NCBI GenBank assembly: GCA_030018715.1
Contig: JASEHN010000108.1
Coordinates: 1-8,355 of the forward strand
Source of the DNA: Thermodesulfobacteriota bacterium
GTDB lineage: Bacteria > Desulfobacterota > SM23-61
Direction: 5' to 3'
Length of the DNA stretch: 8,355 bases
Positions 1 through 7,012 of this stretch are shown here, one piece after another (positions within the stretch are counted from its first letter, which is position 1; each line of letters begins with the position of its first letter). The notes under the pieces are model-generated. The model saw only the letters and a program-made list of their open reading frames with translations, was not told the DNA's origin and searched no databases. A program made the translations under genes and the position numbers.

Positions 1-1832
1 AATCTTACTCCTGGGCAGACTATTATGAAAACACCAGGAAATTTACCCTGGGGCTGGCTTCTTTGGGTTTCAAAAGGGGGGATAGACTGAGTGTTATCGG
101 GGACAACCGGCCCCAACTCTACTGGGCCCAGGTAGCCGCTTTATGCCTCGGAGGCATCCCGGTTCCTCTTTATCAGGATGCTATCGAAAAAGAACTGGAA
201 TACATCATCGAACATTCTGAGGCTAAATTCATCGTCGCCGAAGACCAGGAACAAGTGGATAAAATGCTGGCCCTCAAAGAGAAGGTTCCCAGCATGGAGA
301 TGATCATCTACGATGACCCCCGAGGAATGCGCCACTACAACCAGCCATTTATAAAAAGTTTTACGGAAGTTCAGGCTTTGGGCCTAAAATTCGAGGAGGA
401 CCATCCTGGCTTTTTCGAACAAGAAGTGCAGAAAGGAAAGGCGGAAGATACCGTTCTTATTGCCTATACCTCGGGCACCACAGGGAATCCAAAGGGAGTG
501 GTCTTGACTCACTCCAATCTCCTTACTAATGTCAGGCTCATTTCTAAGGCCGAGGAATATTGGGATTCGGATCAGGTCATGGCCTACCTTCCCATGGCCT
601 GGATCGGGGATTCCATCTATTCATTAGCCATGCTTTTAGATATTGGGTTTACCATCAACTGTCCGGAAGCGGCCACAACGGTCATGCGGGATATGCGGGA
701 GGTCGGCCCCACCGTCATCTTTTGCCCGCCCCGGATTTGGGAGAACATCCTGACCACCATCCGGGTCAAGATGGAAGATGCTGCTTGGATCAAGCAAAAA
801 ATGTATGCTTTCTTCATCAATGTGGCCCACCGGGTTTCCACCCATCAGTTAAAGCATCAGGCTGTCTCCCTGAGGCTTCGTTTTCTTTATGCCCTGGGAG
901 AGTTCTTGGTTTATGGCCCTCTTCGGGACAACCTGGGGATGAGAAAGATTCGCTATGCCTATACAGCCGGTGCCGCCCTGGGTCCGGAAGTGTTTCAATT
1001 TTACAGGTCCATCGGAATTAATTTAAAGCAAGTCTATGGGCTGACCGAGACCAGCGCCATGTGCACTTACCAGCCCGACGATGAGGTCAAGTTGGAGACT
1101 GTGGGCATACCTCTCCCCGCGATAGAAATCAAGATCGGCGAGGGGGGAGAAGTTCTCATCAAAAGCCCGGGGGTATTCCAGGGGTATTATAAAAATCCAG
1201 AGGCGACTTCCGAAACGCTAAAGGACGGTTTTTTATACACTGGAGATGCCGGTATCATCGATAAAGACAACCACCTGATCATCATCGACCGGGCCAAGGA
1301 CGTGAGCACCTTGGCCAACGGAACCATATTTGCCCCCCAGTTCATAGAGAATAAGTTAAAGTTCAGCCCTTATATCAAGGAAGCTATAACCCTGGGTCAA
1401 GGCAAAGAGTATGTAACTGCCATGGTCAATATCGACATGCAGAGCGTTGGCAACTGGGCAGAAAGAAAAAATATCGGGTATACCTCTTACGCAGATTTAT
1501 CCCAAAAGCCAGAAGTCTATGACCTGATCTTTAATGAGGTAAAAAAGGTCAATGCCAGCCTATACAATGAGGAACAACTCAGGGGTGCCCAGATTAAACG
1601 ATACTTGATCCTGCACAAGGAATTAGATCCAGACGATGCTGAAGTTACCAGAACCCGCAAGATTCGCAGAGGTTTCATCGCCAAGAAATACGCTGAGCTC
1701 ATCGATGCTCTTTATTCCGATAAAAAGGATGTGGAGGTAGAGGCCAAGATCACTTATGAAGATGGGCGAACGACAAACATCCGTGCCTCTTTAAAGATTC
1801 GAGAGGTGGAGATTTTTCAAGTGACTCAATGA
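1..1832 (+). CDS. AMP-binding acyl-CoA synthetase (long-chain fatty acid/aromatic acid CoA ligase type), 5'-truncated by window edge
   Basis: This is an adenylate-forming ligase that activates a carboxylic acid with ATP to an acyl-AMP and then to the CoA thioester in the cytoplasm. The reading frame is open from the left edge (first full codon at base 3), and residues before the TTG at 63 (SYSWADYYENTRKF...) already look like family sequence. The gene is therefore cut by the window and roughly 30 N-terminal residues are missing. Visible motifs are the phosphate-binding loop YTSGTTGNPKG (from base 465), YGLTETSA (from 1035), TGD (1239-1247), the hinge motif DRAKD (1287-1301) and the C-terminal TRTRKIRR (1647-1670), whose Lys at 1659-1661 is the likely adenylation lysine. 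The segment after the hinge (STLANGTIFAPQFIENKLKF) is typical of the FAA1-like (COG1022) branch. It ends 18 bases before a livG-type gene, so it is probably co-transcribed with the importer. The family is certain; the substrate (fatty, cyclic or aromatic acid) is not. Confidence 0.93.
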   Translation, partial: SYSWADYYENTRKFTLGLASLGFKRGDRLSVIGDNRPQLYWAQVAALCLGGIPVPLYQDAIEKELEYIIEHSEAKFIVAEDQEQVDKMLALKEKVPSMEMIIYDDPRGMRHYNQPFIKSFTEVQALGLKFEEDHPGFFEQEVQKGKAEDTVLIAYTSGTTGNPKGVVLTHSNLLTNVRLISKAEEYWDSDQVMAYLPMAWIGDSIYSLAMLLDIGFTINCPEAATTVMRDMREVGPTVIFCPPRIWENILTTIRVKMEDAAWIKQKMYAFFINVAHRVSTHQLKHQAVSLRLRFLYALGEFLVYGPLRDNLGMRKIRYAYTAGAALGPEVFQFYRSIGINLKQVYGLTETSAMCTYQPDDEVKLETVGIPLPAIEIKIGEGGEVLIKSPGVFQGYYKNPEATSETLKDGFLYTGDAGIIDKDNHLIIIDRAKDVSTLANGTIFAPQFIENKLKFSPYIKEAITLGQGKEYVTAMVNIDMQSVGNWAERKNIGYTSYADLSQKPEVYDLIFNEVKKVNASLYNEEQLRGAQIKRYLILHKELDPDDAEVTRTRKIRRGFIAKKYAELIDALYSDKKDVEVEAKITYEDGRTTNIRASLKIREVEIFQVTQ

Positions 1833-1850
1833 GCTGAGGGATCAGGAAAG

Positions 1851-2639
1851 ATGAATAAAAAAAATGGCAATCCCATGCTCCAAGTCGAAGATATCCACAT
1901 TACCTTTGGCATTTTAAAGGCCCTTAATGGAGTGAGCCTGGAGATCCATAAGGGGGAGATCCTGGCCATTATCGGCCCCAATGGTGCAGGTAAAACTTCC
2001 TTGGTTAACGTTATTAATGGGGTATATCATCCATCGCGGGGCCATATTTTTTTTGAGGACAAGGACCTAACCACTCTGTCTCACCACCACATTGCCTCCT
2101 TGGGGATTGCCCGGACCTTTCAAAACGTGGCTCTCTTCAAAGGGATGACAGTTCTGGATAACATCATGGTAGGCAGAAACCTGAAAATGGGCTCCAATTT
2201 CTTTTCCCAGGGAATTTACTGGGGTTTTGCTCAAAAAGAAGAAATTCGGCACCGGCAAGAAGTGGAACGGGTCATTGATTGGCTGGAGATCGAACACATT
2301 CGCAAAACGCCCGCAGGCATGCTTCCTTATGGACTCCAGAAGAGGGTCGAGCTGGGCCGGGCTTTAGCTGCCGAGCCCAAGCTTCTTCTCTTAGATGAAC
2401 CCATGGCCGGGATGAACCTGGAGGAAAAGGAGGATATTGCCCGCTTCATTCTGGATGCCAACGAGGAGTTGGGGACAACGATCGCCCTGATCGAGCACGA
2501 TATGGGGGTGGTAATGGACATCTCCGATCGGGTGGTGGTTCTTGATTACGGAGACAAAATTGGGGAAGGCACCCCGGAGGAGATTCGCAATAACGAAAAA
2601 GTCATCAAGGCCTATCTCGGAACGGCGAGGCAAAAATAA
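1851..2639 (+). CDS. livG: Branched-chain amino acid-type (HAAT) ABC transporter ATP-binding protein, LivG-like
   Basis: This 262-residue cytoplasmic ATPase powers the importer together with the LivF-like subunit. Motifs in order are Walker A GPNGAGKT (residues 42-49), a Q-loop at RTFQN (Gln91), a LivG-style signature LPYGLQKR (158-165) in place of LSGGQ, Walker B LLLLDE (178-183) and an H-loop IEHD (His216). The inserted stretch at about residues 108-135, between the Q-loop and the signature, and the C-terminal GEGTPEEIRNNEKVIKAYLG are family hallmarks. The ATG at 1851 is preceded by GAGG (1836-1839) and by AGGAAAG abutting the codon. The next in-frame ATG (1875, MLQVEDIH) has no Shine-Dalgarno. 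The gene follows the ligase by 18 bases and precedes the livH-type gene by 22. The symbol reflects homology; the solute need not be an amino acid. Confidence 0.95.
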   Translation: MNKKNGNPMLQVEDIHITFGILKALNGVSLEIHKGEILAIIGPNGAGKTSLVNVINGVYHPSRGHIFFEDKDLTTLSHHHIASLGIARTFQNVALFKGMTVLDNIMVGRNLKMGSNFFSQGIYWGFAQKEEIRHRQEVERVIDWLEIEHIRKTPAGMLPYGLQKRVELGRALAAEPKLLLLDEPMAGMNLEEKEDIARFILDANEELGTTIALIEHDMGVVMDISDRVVVLDYGDKIGEGTPEEIRNNEKVIKAYLGTARQK

Positions 2640-2648
2640 CGGGTAAAA

Positions 2649-2653
2649 AGGAG
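2649..2653 (+). promoter_or_regulatory. Shine-Dalgarno supporting the GTG start of the livH-type gene
   Basis: AGGAG lies 8 bases before the GTG at 2662. The spacing is close to ideal and picks this GTG as the start, giving a protein that begins just ahead of its first membrane helix as LivH proteins normally do. Confidence 0.75.
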
Positions 2654-2661
2654 AGTACGTT

Positions 2662-3540
2662 GTGATATTCGCAATAGAGGTGGCCATTGGTGGACTTCTC
2701 GTTGGGGTCATGTATTCTTTGGTGGCCCTGGGGTTTGTCCTGATCTACAAGTCTTCTGGCGTTTTTAACTTCGCCCAGGGAGATATGACCCTCCTTGCCG
2801 CCTTGGCCTTGGTGGGTTTCCTCACTATCTTTCCTTTATGGCTTGCCATTCTTGCCGCCCTGGTCCTAATGATTGCGCTGGCCATCGCCATTGAGGCAAT
2901 TGTGCTTCGTCCTCTGGTAGCCCGCCCCCCCCTTGCTCTCTTTATGGCCACGATAGGATTGGGATTCTTTTTGCAAGGGATAGGCCAGGGGATTTGGGGT
3001 ACGGACCCCAAGGGGCTCGATATTGGAATTTCTGACATTCCCTTCAAGATCAAGGGATTACTGATCAGCCAATTCGATCTGGCGGGGGGAGCTCTAGCTG
3101 GGGGATTGGTTTTCGCCCTGGTGTGGTTTTTCCAAAAATCCCGAACCGGCCGGGCGCTCAGAGCAGTTTCGGATGACCATGAAGCGGCCCTCTCCGTGGG
3201 CATTCCCCTTAGAAGGGCCTGGGCCATCAGCTGGGCCATTGCCGGTTTGGTTGCCTTGGTGGCGGGCATCATGTGGGGCAGCCGCCTCGGAGTGCAGTTC
3301 AGCCTGTCGTTGATTGCCTTGAAGGCTTTGCCAATACTGATCCTGGGCGGTATTGACAGCATTCCCGGAGCTATCATCGCCGGCCTTGTCGTGGGAGCCT
3401 CTGAAAACCTGGCAGAAGTATTCCTTGGTCCCTATGTTGGGGGAGGAATCCAGACCTTTTTTCCGTATCTTTTGGCCCTGGTGGTTCTTTGGTTTAAGCC
3501 TTATGGAATGTTTGGGAGAGAGATCATTGAGAGGGTCTAA
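2662..3540 (+). CDS. livH: HAAT-family ABC transporter permease, LivH-like
   Basis: This 292-residue inner-membrane protein forms half of the importer's transmembrane channel. The sequence is strongly hydrophobic, with about eight likely membrane segments. The first is at about residues 4-28 (IEVAIGGLLVGVMYSLVALGF) and is followed by the LivH hallmark SSGVFNFAQGDM; E. coli LivH has a similar NFAHGE. The cytoplasmic coupling loop that contacts the ATPases is visible as TGRALRAVSDDHEAALSVGI. GGIDSIPGAIIAGLVVG near the C-terminus is also typical. The start is GTG, chosen from the Shine-Dalgarno. Length is normal for the family (about 290-310). A 72-base gap containing a hairpin separates it from the livM-type gene, the first loosening of an otherwise tight operon. 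Confidence 0.95.
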   Translation: MIFAIEVAIGGLLVGVMYSLVALGFVLIYKSSGVFNFAQGDMTLLAALALVGFLTIFPLWLAILAALVLMIALAIAIEAIVLRPLVARPPLALFMATIGLGFFLQGIGQGIWGTDPKGLDIGISDIPFKIKGLLISQFDLAGGALAGGLVFALVWFFQKSRTGRALRAVSDDHEAALSVGIPLRRAWAISWAIAGLVALVAGIMWGSRLGVQFSLSLIALKALPILILGGIDSIPGAIIAGLVVGASENLAEVFLGPYVGGGIQTFFPYLLALVVLWFKPYGMFGREIIERV

Positions 3541-3560
3541 ACTTCTTACCTTGGGAAAAC

Positions 3561-3589
3561 TTCCGAATACGATCTTCCGTATTCTGGAA
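3561..3589 (+). other. Intercistronic hairpin between livH- and livM-type genes
   Basis: TTCCGAATACG (3561-3571) can pair with CGTATTC (3578-3584) and, past one bulged T at 3585, with GGAA (3586-3589). This gives an 11-pair stem with one bulge and the 6-base loop ATCTTC. No T-run follows (TCTTCAGCTGAGG), so it does not look like an intrinsic terminator. It sits 10 bases upstream of the livM ribosome-binding site. By position it could protect the 3' end of the upstream message or modulate livM translation; that role is inference. Confidence 0.55.
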
Positions 3590-3598
3590 TCTTCAGCT

Positions 3599-3604
3599 GA
3601 GGAG
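3599..3604 (+). promoter_or_regulatory. Shine-Dalgarno of the livM-type gene
   Basis: GAGGAG ends 8 bases before the ATG at 3613. This favours that start over the in-frame ATG at 3661, which has no comparable upstream purine run. Confidence 0.7.
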
Positions 3605-3612
3605 CTTCGTTC

Positions 3613-4671
3613 ATGATTTACCGAGAGTGCGGCGTGTTCAAGGCCAATTACCGGGCAGATATGGCCATCTTTCCCATTCCGTTGGACCGATGGGGCGTTA
3701 TTATTATTCTTTTTATAGCTTTTGTGGTGGTACCTTTTTCGGCCAGCGACTACTGGCTCAGCAGCATATTGATCCCCTTCCTGGTCTTTTCGCTGGCCGC
3801 GTTGGGCCTGAATTTTCTGACCGGCTACGCCGGGCAGCTCTCCATTGGACATGCTGCCTTTATGGCCGTGGGAGCCTATATCTCGCTGATCTTGTACGGG
3901 CGTTACGAAGTTCCACTCCTCCTCAGCCTCTTGGGTGGTGGTCTGGTTACCGCGGCGGTCGGCGCTGTTTTTGGCATCCCTTCATTACGGATCAAAGGGT
4001 TTTATCTGGCCGTTTCCACTCTGGCAGCTCAATTCATCATCCAATGGGTGTTGACCCATTGGGAATGGATCAGCGGAGGGGTTTTCGGAACTGTTGATAC
4101 TCCCCCCATGCAGGTCTTCGGCTGGCCTATCGACACACCGGTTAAAAAGTATTATCTGGTCCTCTCTGTCGTGGTCCCATTGACCATCTTTGGCAAAAAT
4201 ATAGTGCGCGGGCAACTGGGCCGGGCCTGGATGGCCATCAGGGACATGGACGTGGCCGCGGAGATCATCGGTATTTCTCTGTTTTGGAACAAACTTTTGG
4301 CTTTTACGGTGAGCTCCTTTTATGCCGGGGTGGCTGGAGGCTTGATCACCTTCACCTATTACGGAGCGGCCAATATCGAGGCATTTAACATTATGGTCTC
4401 CTTCCATCTTTTGGGAATGATCATCATCGGGGGTATGGGGAGTGTCCTCGGCTCTTTCTTTGGCGGGGGTTTCATTACCCTGTTGCCCATCTTTATCAAC
4501 CAGTTTGCCCACGCTTTTGGAACAGTGCTCAAAACTGACCTTCTGGCCTGCCTTGAACTGATCCTTTTCGGCGGACTGATTATTTTTTTCCTCATCGTGG
4601 AACCTTATGGTCTGGCCCGCCTGTGGCGGACGGGGAAGGATAAACTTCGGCTCTGGCCTTTCCCTTATTAA
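3613..4671 (+). CDS. livM: HAAT-family ABC transporter permease, LivM-like
   Basis: This 352-residue inner-membrane protein is the second channel subunit. About 30 polar N-terminal residues (MIYRECGVFKANYRADMAIF) precede the first helix (VIIILFIAFVVVPF). I recall a similar GVFK...ADMA leader in LivM proteins from ligase-linked clusters, which supports the 3613 start. The diagnostic LivM motif GYAGQLSIGHAAFMAVGAY is at about residues 72-90, followed by SLRIKGFYLAVSTLAAQ. The ATPase-coupling loop is LGRAWMAIRDMDVAAEIIGI, and GGMGSVLGSFFGGGF lies in the last third. The C-terminus ends soon after the final helix at VEPYGLARLWRTGKDKLRLW. The length is ordinary for the family. The stop is followed by a 112-base gap before the binding-protein gene. 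Confidence 0.94.
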   Translation: MIYRECGVFKANYRADMAIFPIPLDRWGVIIILFIAFVVVPFSASDYWLSSILIPFLVFSLAALGLNFLTGYAGQLSIGHAAFMAVGAYISLILYGRYEVPLLLSLLGGGLVTAAVGAVFGIPSLRIKGFYLAVSTLAAQFIIQWVLTHWEWISGGVFGTVDTPPMQVFGWPIDTPVKKYYLVLSVVVPLTIFGKNIVRGQLGRAWMAIRDMDVAAEIIGISLFWNKLLAFTVSSFYAGVAGGLITFTYYGAANIEAFNIMVSFHLLGMIIIGGMGSVLGSFFGGGFITLLPIFINQFAHAFGTVLKTDLLACLELILFGGLIIFFLIVEPYGLARLWRTGKDKLRLWPFPY

Positions 4672-4783
4672 GGGCCGAAATAAAGATCGCAGCCGTGGAG
4701 GGGGTGAGAATTTTAGGCGCGAAGTCGATCGATCAGAAGTTATCTTAAAAGAAAGGCAAAGACTCAGAAAGGAGGAATTTACC
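4672..4783 (+). other. 112-base intergenic leader upstream of the binding-protein gene
   Basis: This is the longest gap inside the operon. It contains the 8-base palindrome GATCGATC (4727-4734), a purine-rich run and the strong ribosome-binding site. A TATCTT at 4741-4746 is a weak -10 candidate, but no matching -35 stands at the right distance, so I do not call a promoter. A short hairpin CCCTT-ATT-AAGGG (4662-4674) overlaps the livM stop codon. No terminator with a T-run is visible, so read-through from livM is expected. Confidence 0.4.
4768..4774 (+). promoter_or_regulatory. Strong Shine-Dalgarno deciding the binding-protein start
   Basis: AAAGGAGG-type sequence ends 9 bases before the ATG at 4784. 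The frame is open further upstream (a GTG at 4607 inside livM), but that extension would overlap livM by 65 bases and put about 59 charged residues ahead of the signal peptide. The ribosome-binding site and the signal peptide together fix 4784. Confidence 0.85.
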
Positions 4784-6106
4784 ATGGGACGCTGTAAGAA
4801 TACTGGGGTGGCATTCTTATTGCTGATTTTGGTGTTCGGGTTTACGTTCCCGCCAAACCCGGGGCAAGCCCAGGAGCAATATGTTCCCTGCCTGATTTAT
4901 CGAACGGGTCCATTCGCCCCCGGCGGTAGCGGGGTTGGCGGTGGATGGGAGGATTACATGGAACTAATAAATATGAAAGGAGGGGTCAACGGGATCAAGT
5001 ACAAATATGAAGAGTGTGAGACGGCCTACGACACAGCGAGGGGAGTGGAATGTTATGAGCGTGTTAAACCCAAGAACCCTGCCTATATCCACCCCATGTC
5101 CACGGGGATTACCTACGCCCTCCTGGACCGGTCTGTCCGGGATAAGATCCCTCTGGTTTTTATGGGGTATGGCCGGGCTGATGCCTCTGACGGTCAGGTT
5201 TTTCCCTGGGCCTTTACTTTTCCTACCAACTACTGGTCGCAAAACACGGCTAAAATAAAGTTCATCGCCCAGCAGATGGGAGGAATGGACAAGCTCAAGG
5301 GATTAAAAATAGCCAACCTCCACATTGATATCCCCTACGGGCAGGAGACGAGGCCTCTTTTAGAGAAAATGTCCAAGATGTACGGGTTTGAAGTGCGGCA
5401 CTTCCCGGTGCCCTGGCCGGGGATAGACCAGAAAGCCCAGTGGATGGATATTGTCCGGCGCTATAATGCTGACTGGGTCATCAACCGCAACTGGGGCGTT
5501 TCCTGCACTGTTCCTCTCAGAGAAGCGGCCCGGCTCGGCTTCCCGAGAGACCGTATCGTGGGGGTCTGGTGGTGCGGGTCGGAAGAGGACGTCTTGCCCG
5601 CGGGTCCCGCCGCTAAGGGTTATTATTCAGCCAACTTCAACGGCGTTGGCCAGGATTTTCCCGTTATCCAGGAGATTATCGAGAAGGTCTATGGAGCTGG
5701 GAAGGGCAACCTATCCATTACTCGCGTTGGCACGGTATTCTATAATCGTGGGGTCGTTACTGGAATCGCTATGGATGAAGCCATTCGTACGGCTCATAAA
5801 AAGTTTGGGGTTAAACCGGTTACTGGTGAGGAAATGCGGTGGGCTTTGGAAAACCTCAATATCACCGAGGAGAGGATTAAAGAAATAGGAGCGGAGGGGC
5901 TGATGCCGCCCATAAAGACCTCCTGGAAAGACCATGAGGGCGGCGGATGGGTCCGGTTCCAACAGTGGGATGGCCAGAAATGGGTTCCGGTTGGTGCCTG
6001 GGTGGCTCCCATGAGGGAATTTGTCCGTGAAGAGGTCGAGAAGTCAGCGGCTAAATATGCCAAAGAGAAGGGGATAACGCCGAGGACGAGTGAAGCTTTA
6101 AAGTAG
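4784..6106 (+). CDS. ABC transporter periplasmic substrate-binding protein, LivJ/LivK-like (Peripla_BP_6)
   Basis: This 440-residue exported protein captures the solute and delivers it to the LivH/LivM-type channel. Residues 1-29 form a Sec signal peptide: positive start (R3, K5), hydrophobic core (about 8-22), and likely cleavage after GQA at 29. No lipobox is seen. The mature part opens with the receptor-fold motif RTGPFAPGG (40-48) and continues with a Gly-rich stretch, then EDYMELINMKGGVNG and HPMSTGITYALLD (103-115). At about 410 residues it is longer than E. coli LivJ (about 345). Five mature-region cysteines are visible, including C78 and C90 in the segment EECETAYDTARGVEC (76-90), C241 and C264; a C78-C90 disulfide is possible in the periplasm. 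The two-lobed receptor family is clear. The ligand is unknown, but the CoA ligase in the operon points to a carboxylic acid rather than leucine-type amino acids. Confidence 0.92.
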   Translation: MGRCKNTGVAFLLLILVFGFTFPPNPGQAQEQYVPCLIYRTGPFAPGGSGVGGGWEDYMELINMKGGVNGIKYKYEECETAYDTARGVECYERVKPKNPAYIHPMSTGITYALLDRSVRDKIPLVFMGYGRADASDGQVFPWAFTFPTNYWSQNTAKIKFIAQQMGGMDKLKGLKIANLHIDIPYGQETRPLLEKMSKMYGFEVRHFPVPWPGIDQKAQWMDIVRRYNADWVINRNWGVSCTVPLREAARLGFPRDRIVGVWWCGSEEDVLPAGPAAKGYYSANFNGVGQDFPVIQEIIEKVYGAGKGNLSITRVGTVFYNRGVVTGIAMDEAIRTAHKKFGVKPVTGEEMRWALENLNITEERIKEIGAEGLMPPIKTSWKDHEGGGWVRFQQWDGQKWVPVGAWVAPMREFVREEVEKSAAKYAKEKGITPRTSEALK

Positions 6107-6133
6107 GACATCAAGATAGAGTGAGCATGCTGT

Positions 6134-6940
6134 ATGAATCAGAATCCTTTGCTCAGGGTCAATAATATTGAGGTTGTCTACGAGCATGTCATCCTGGTCC
6201 TGAAAGGGGTCTCCCTGGAGGTGCCTGAGGGGGGCCTGGTAGCCCTCCTCGGGGCCAATGGGGCCGGCAAGAGCACGACCCTCAAAGCCATCTCCAATCT
6301 TTTGCGGGCAGAGCGGGGCGAAGTCACCAAGGGGGTCATCGAATTCATGGGGAATCGAATTGACCGTAAGGATGCTGCGGAGGTGGTGCGAAGAGGCATC
6401 GTCCAGGTAATGGAAGGGAGGCGCAAATTCGAGCACCTGACCGTAGAGGATGATCTCCTTACCGGGGCCTATAGTAGGCGGGATACCCATTTAGTCAAAA
6501 AGGATTTGGATCTGGTTTATAGCTATTTCCCCAGGCTGGCTGAGCGTCGCAACGTGAAAACAGGATATATATCTGGAGGGGAGCAGCAGATGGTGGTCAT
6601 CGGCAGAGCCCTGATGGCTCGTCCCAAGCTGATGCTTTTAGACGAACCCTCCATGGGCCTCGCTCCTTTACTGGTCCAGGAGATTTTCGACATCGTCGTC
6701 CGCCTAAATCGAGAAGAAAAGGTGGCCATCCTCCTGGCGGAGCAGAACGCGGCTATGGCCCTCCAGGTTGCCCGATACGGCTACATCATGGAGAACGGTC
6801 GCTTAGTGTTGGACGGAGATGCTGATACCCTTCGCGATAACGAGGACGTGAGGGAATTTTACTTGGGCCTGACCGAGATAGGAAAGAAGAGCTATAGAAA
6901 TGTGAAGCACTACAAGCGCAGAAAACGCTGGTTAACCTGA
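6134..6940 (+). CDS. livF: HAAT-family ABC transporter ATP-binding protein, LivF-like
   Basis: This 268-residue cytoplasmic ATPase pairs with the LivG-like subunit. It has Walker A GANGAGKST (40-48), the LivF segment VMEGRRKFEHLTVEDDL (92-108) where other ABC proteins have the Q-loop, signature ISGGEQQ (146-152), Walker B LMLLDE (166-171) and LLAEQNA (200-206). In the last motif a Gln stands where LivG has the H-loop His; this is usual in LivF proteins. The basic tail KSYRNVKHYKRRKRWL is longer than in E. coli LivF (about 237 residues) and, as I recall, marks the subfamily linked to acyl-CoA ligases. The ATG at 6134 is the first possible ATG after an in-frame stop (TGA at 6122). Its ribosome-binding site is weak (GAGTGAG), which may mean translational coupling to the binding protein 27 bases upstream. 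Confidence 0.94.
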   Translation: MNQNPLLRVNNIEVVYEHVILVLKGVSLEVPEGGLVALLGANGAGKSTTLKAISNLLRAERGEVTKGVIEFMGNRIDRKDAAEVVRRGIVQVMEGRRKFEHLTVEDDLLTGAYSRRDTHLVKKDLDLVYSYFPRLAERRNVKTGYISGGEQQMVVIGRALMARPKLMLLDEPSMGLAPLLVQEIFDIVVRLNREEKVAILLAEQNAAMALQVARYGYIMENGRLVLDGDADTLRDNEDVREFYLGLTEIGKKSYRNVKHYKRRKRWLT

Positions 6941-6963
6941 CTTTCTTATCTTCTGTCAACTTA

Positions 6964-7003
6964 TTTAAGCCGCTCACTATAGTTTTTAATTTAGTGCGGT
7001 AAA
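6964..7003. terminator. Possible bidirectional terminator hairpin between convergent genes
   Basis: TTTA-AG-CCGC-TC-ACTA (6964-6979) can pair with TAGT-GCGG-TAAA (6992-7003), leaving two 2-base bulges on the left arm and a 12-base AT-rich loop. It lies in the 72-base gap between livF and the opposite-strand gene, where both transcripts should end. Neither strand has a clean T-run after the stem, so it is not a textbook intrinsic terminator. The call rests on position and pairing. Confidence 0.4.
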
Positions 7004-7012
7004 CCCTTCCTC

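Noticed and set aside
63..65. TTG at 63 as the true start of the CoA ligase
   Set aside because: The frame is open back to the window edge and the preceding codons encode family-typical residues (SWADYYENTRKF), so the real start lies outside the window.
200..205. H-loop His replaced by Gln in the LivF-like ATPase, considered as a degenerate ATP site (residues 200-206 of that protein)
   Set aside because: The EQN motif is the normal state in LivF proteins, so it is a family trait and not a defect of this copy.
3094..3852. A 252-codon minus-strand open frame across the livH/livM junction
   Set aside because: It is antisense to two clear permease genes and to the hairpin gap. Its translation is low-complexity and polar with no recognised motif, as expected from the complement of hydrophobic membrane-protein codons.
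4607..4783. N-terminal extension of the binding protein from a GTG inside livM
   Set aside because: It would place 59 charged residues before a clear signal peptide and ignore the strong Shine-Dalgarno before the ATG at 4784.
3985..4785. A 266-codon minus-strand open frame opposite the livM end and the following gap
   Set aside because: It is a shadow of livM on the opposite strand, with no recognisable domain and no promoter or ribosome-binding evidence.
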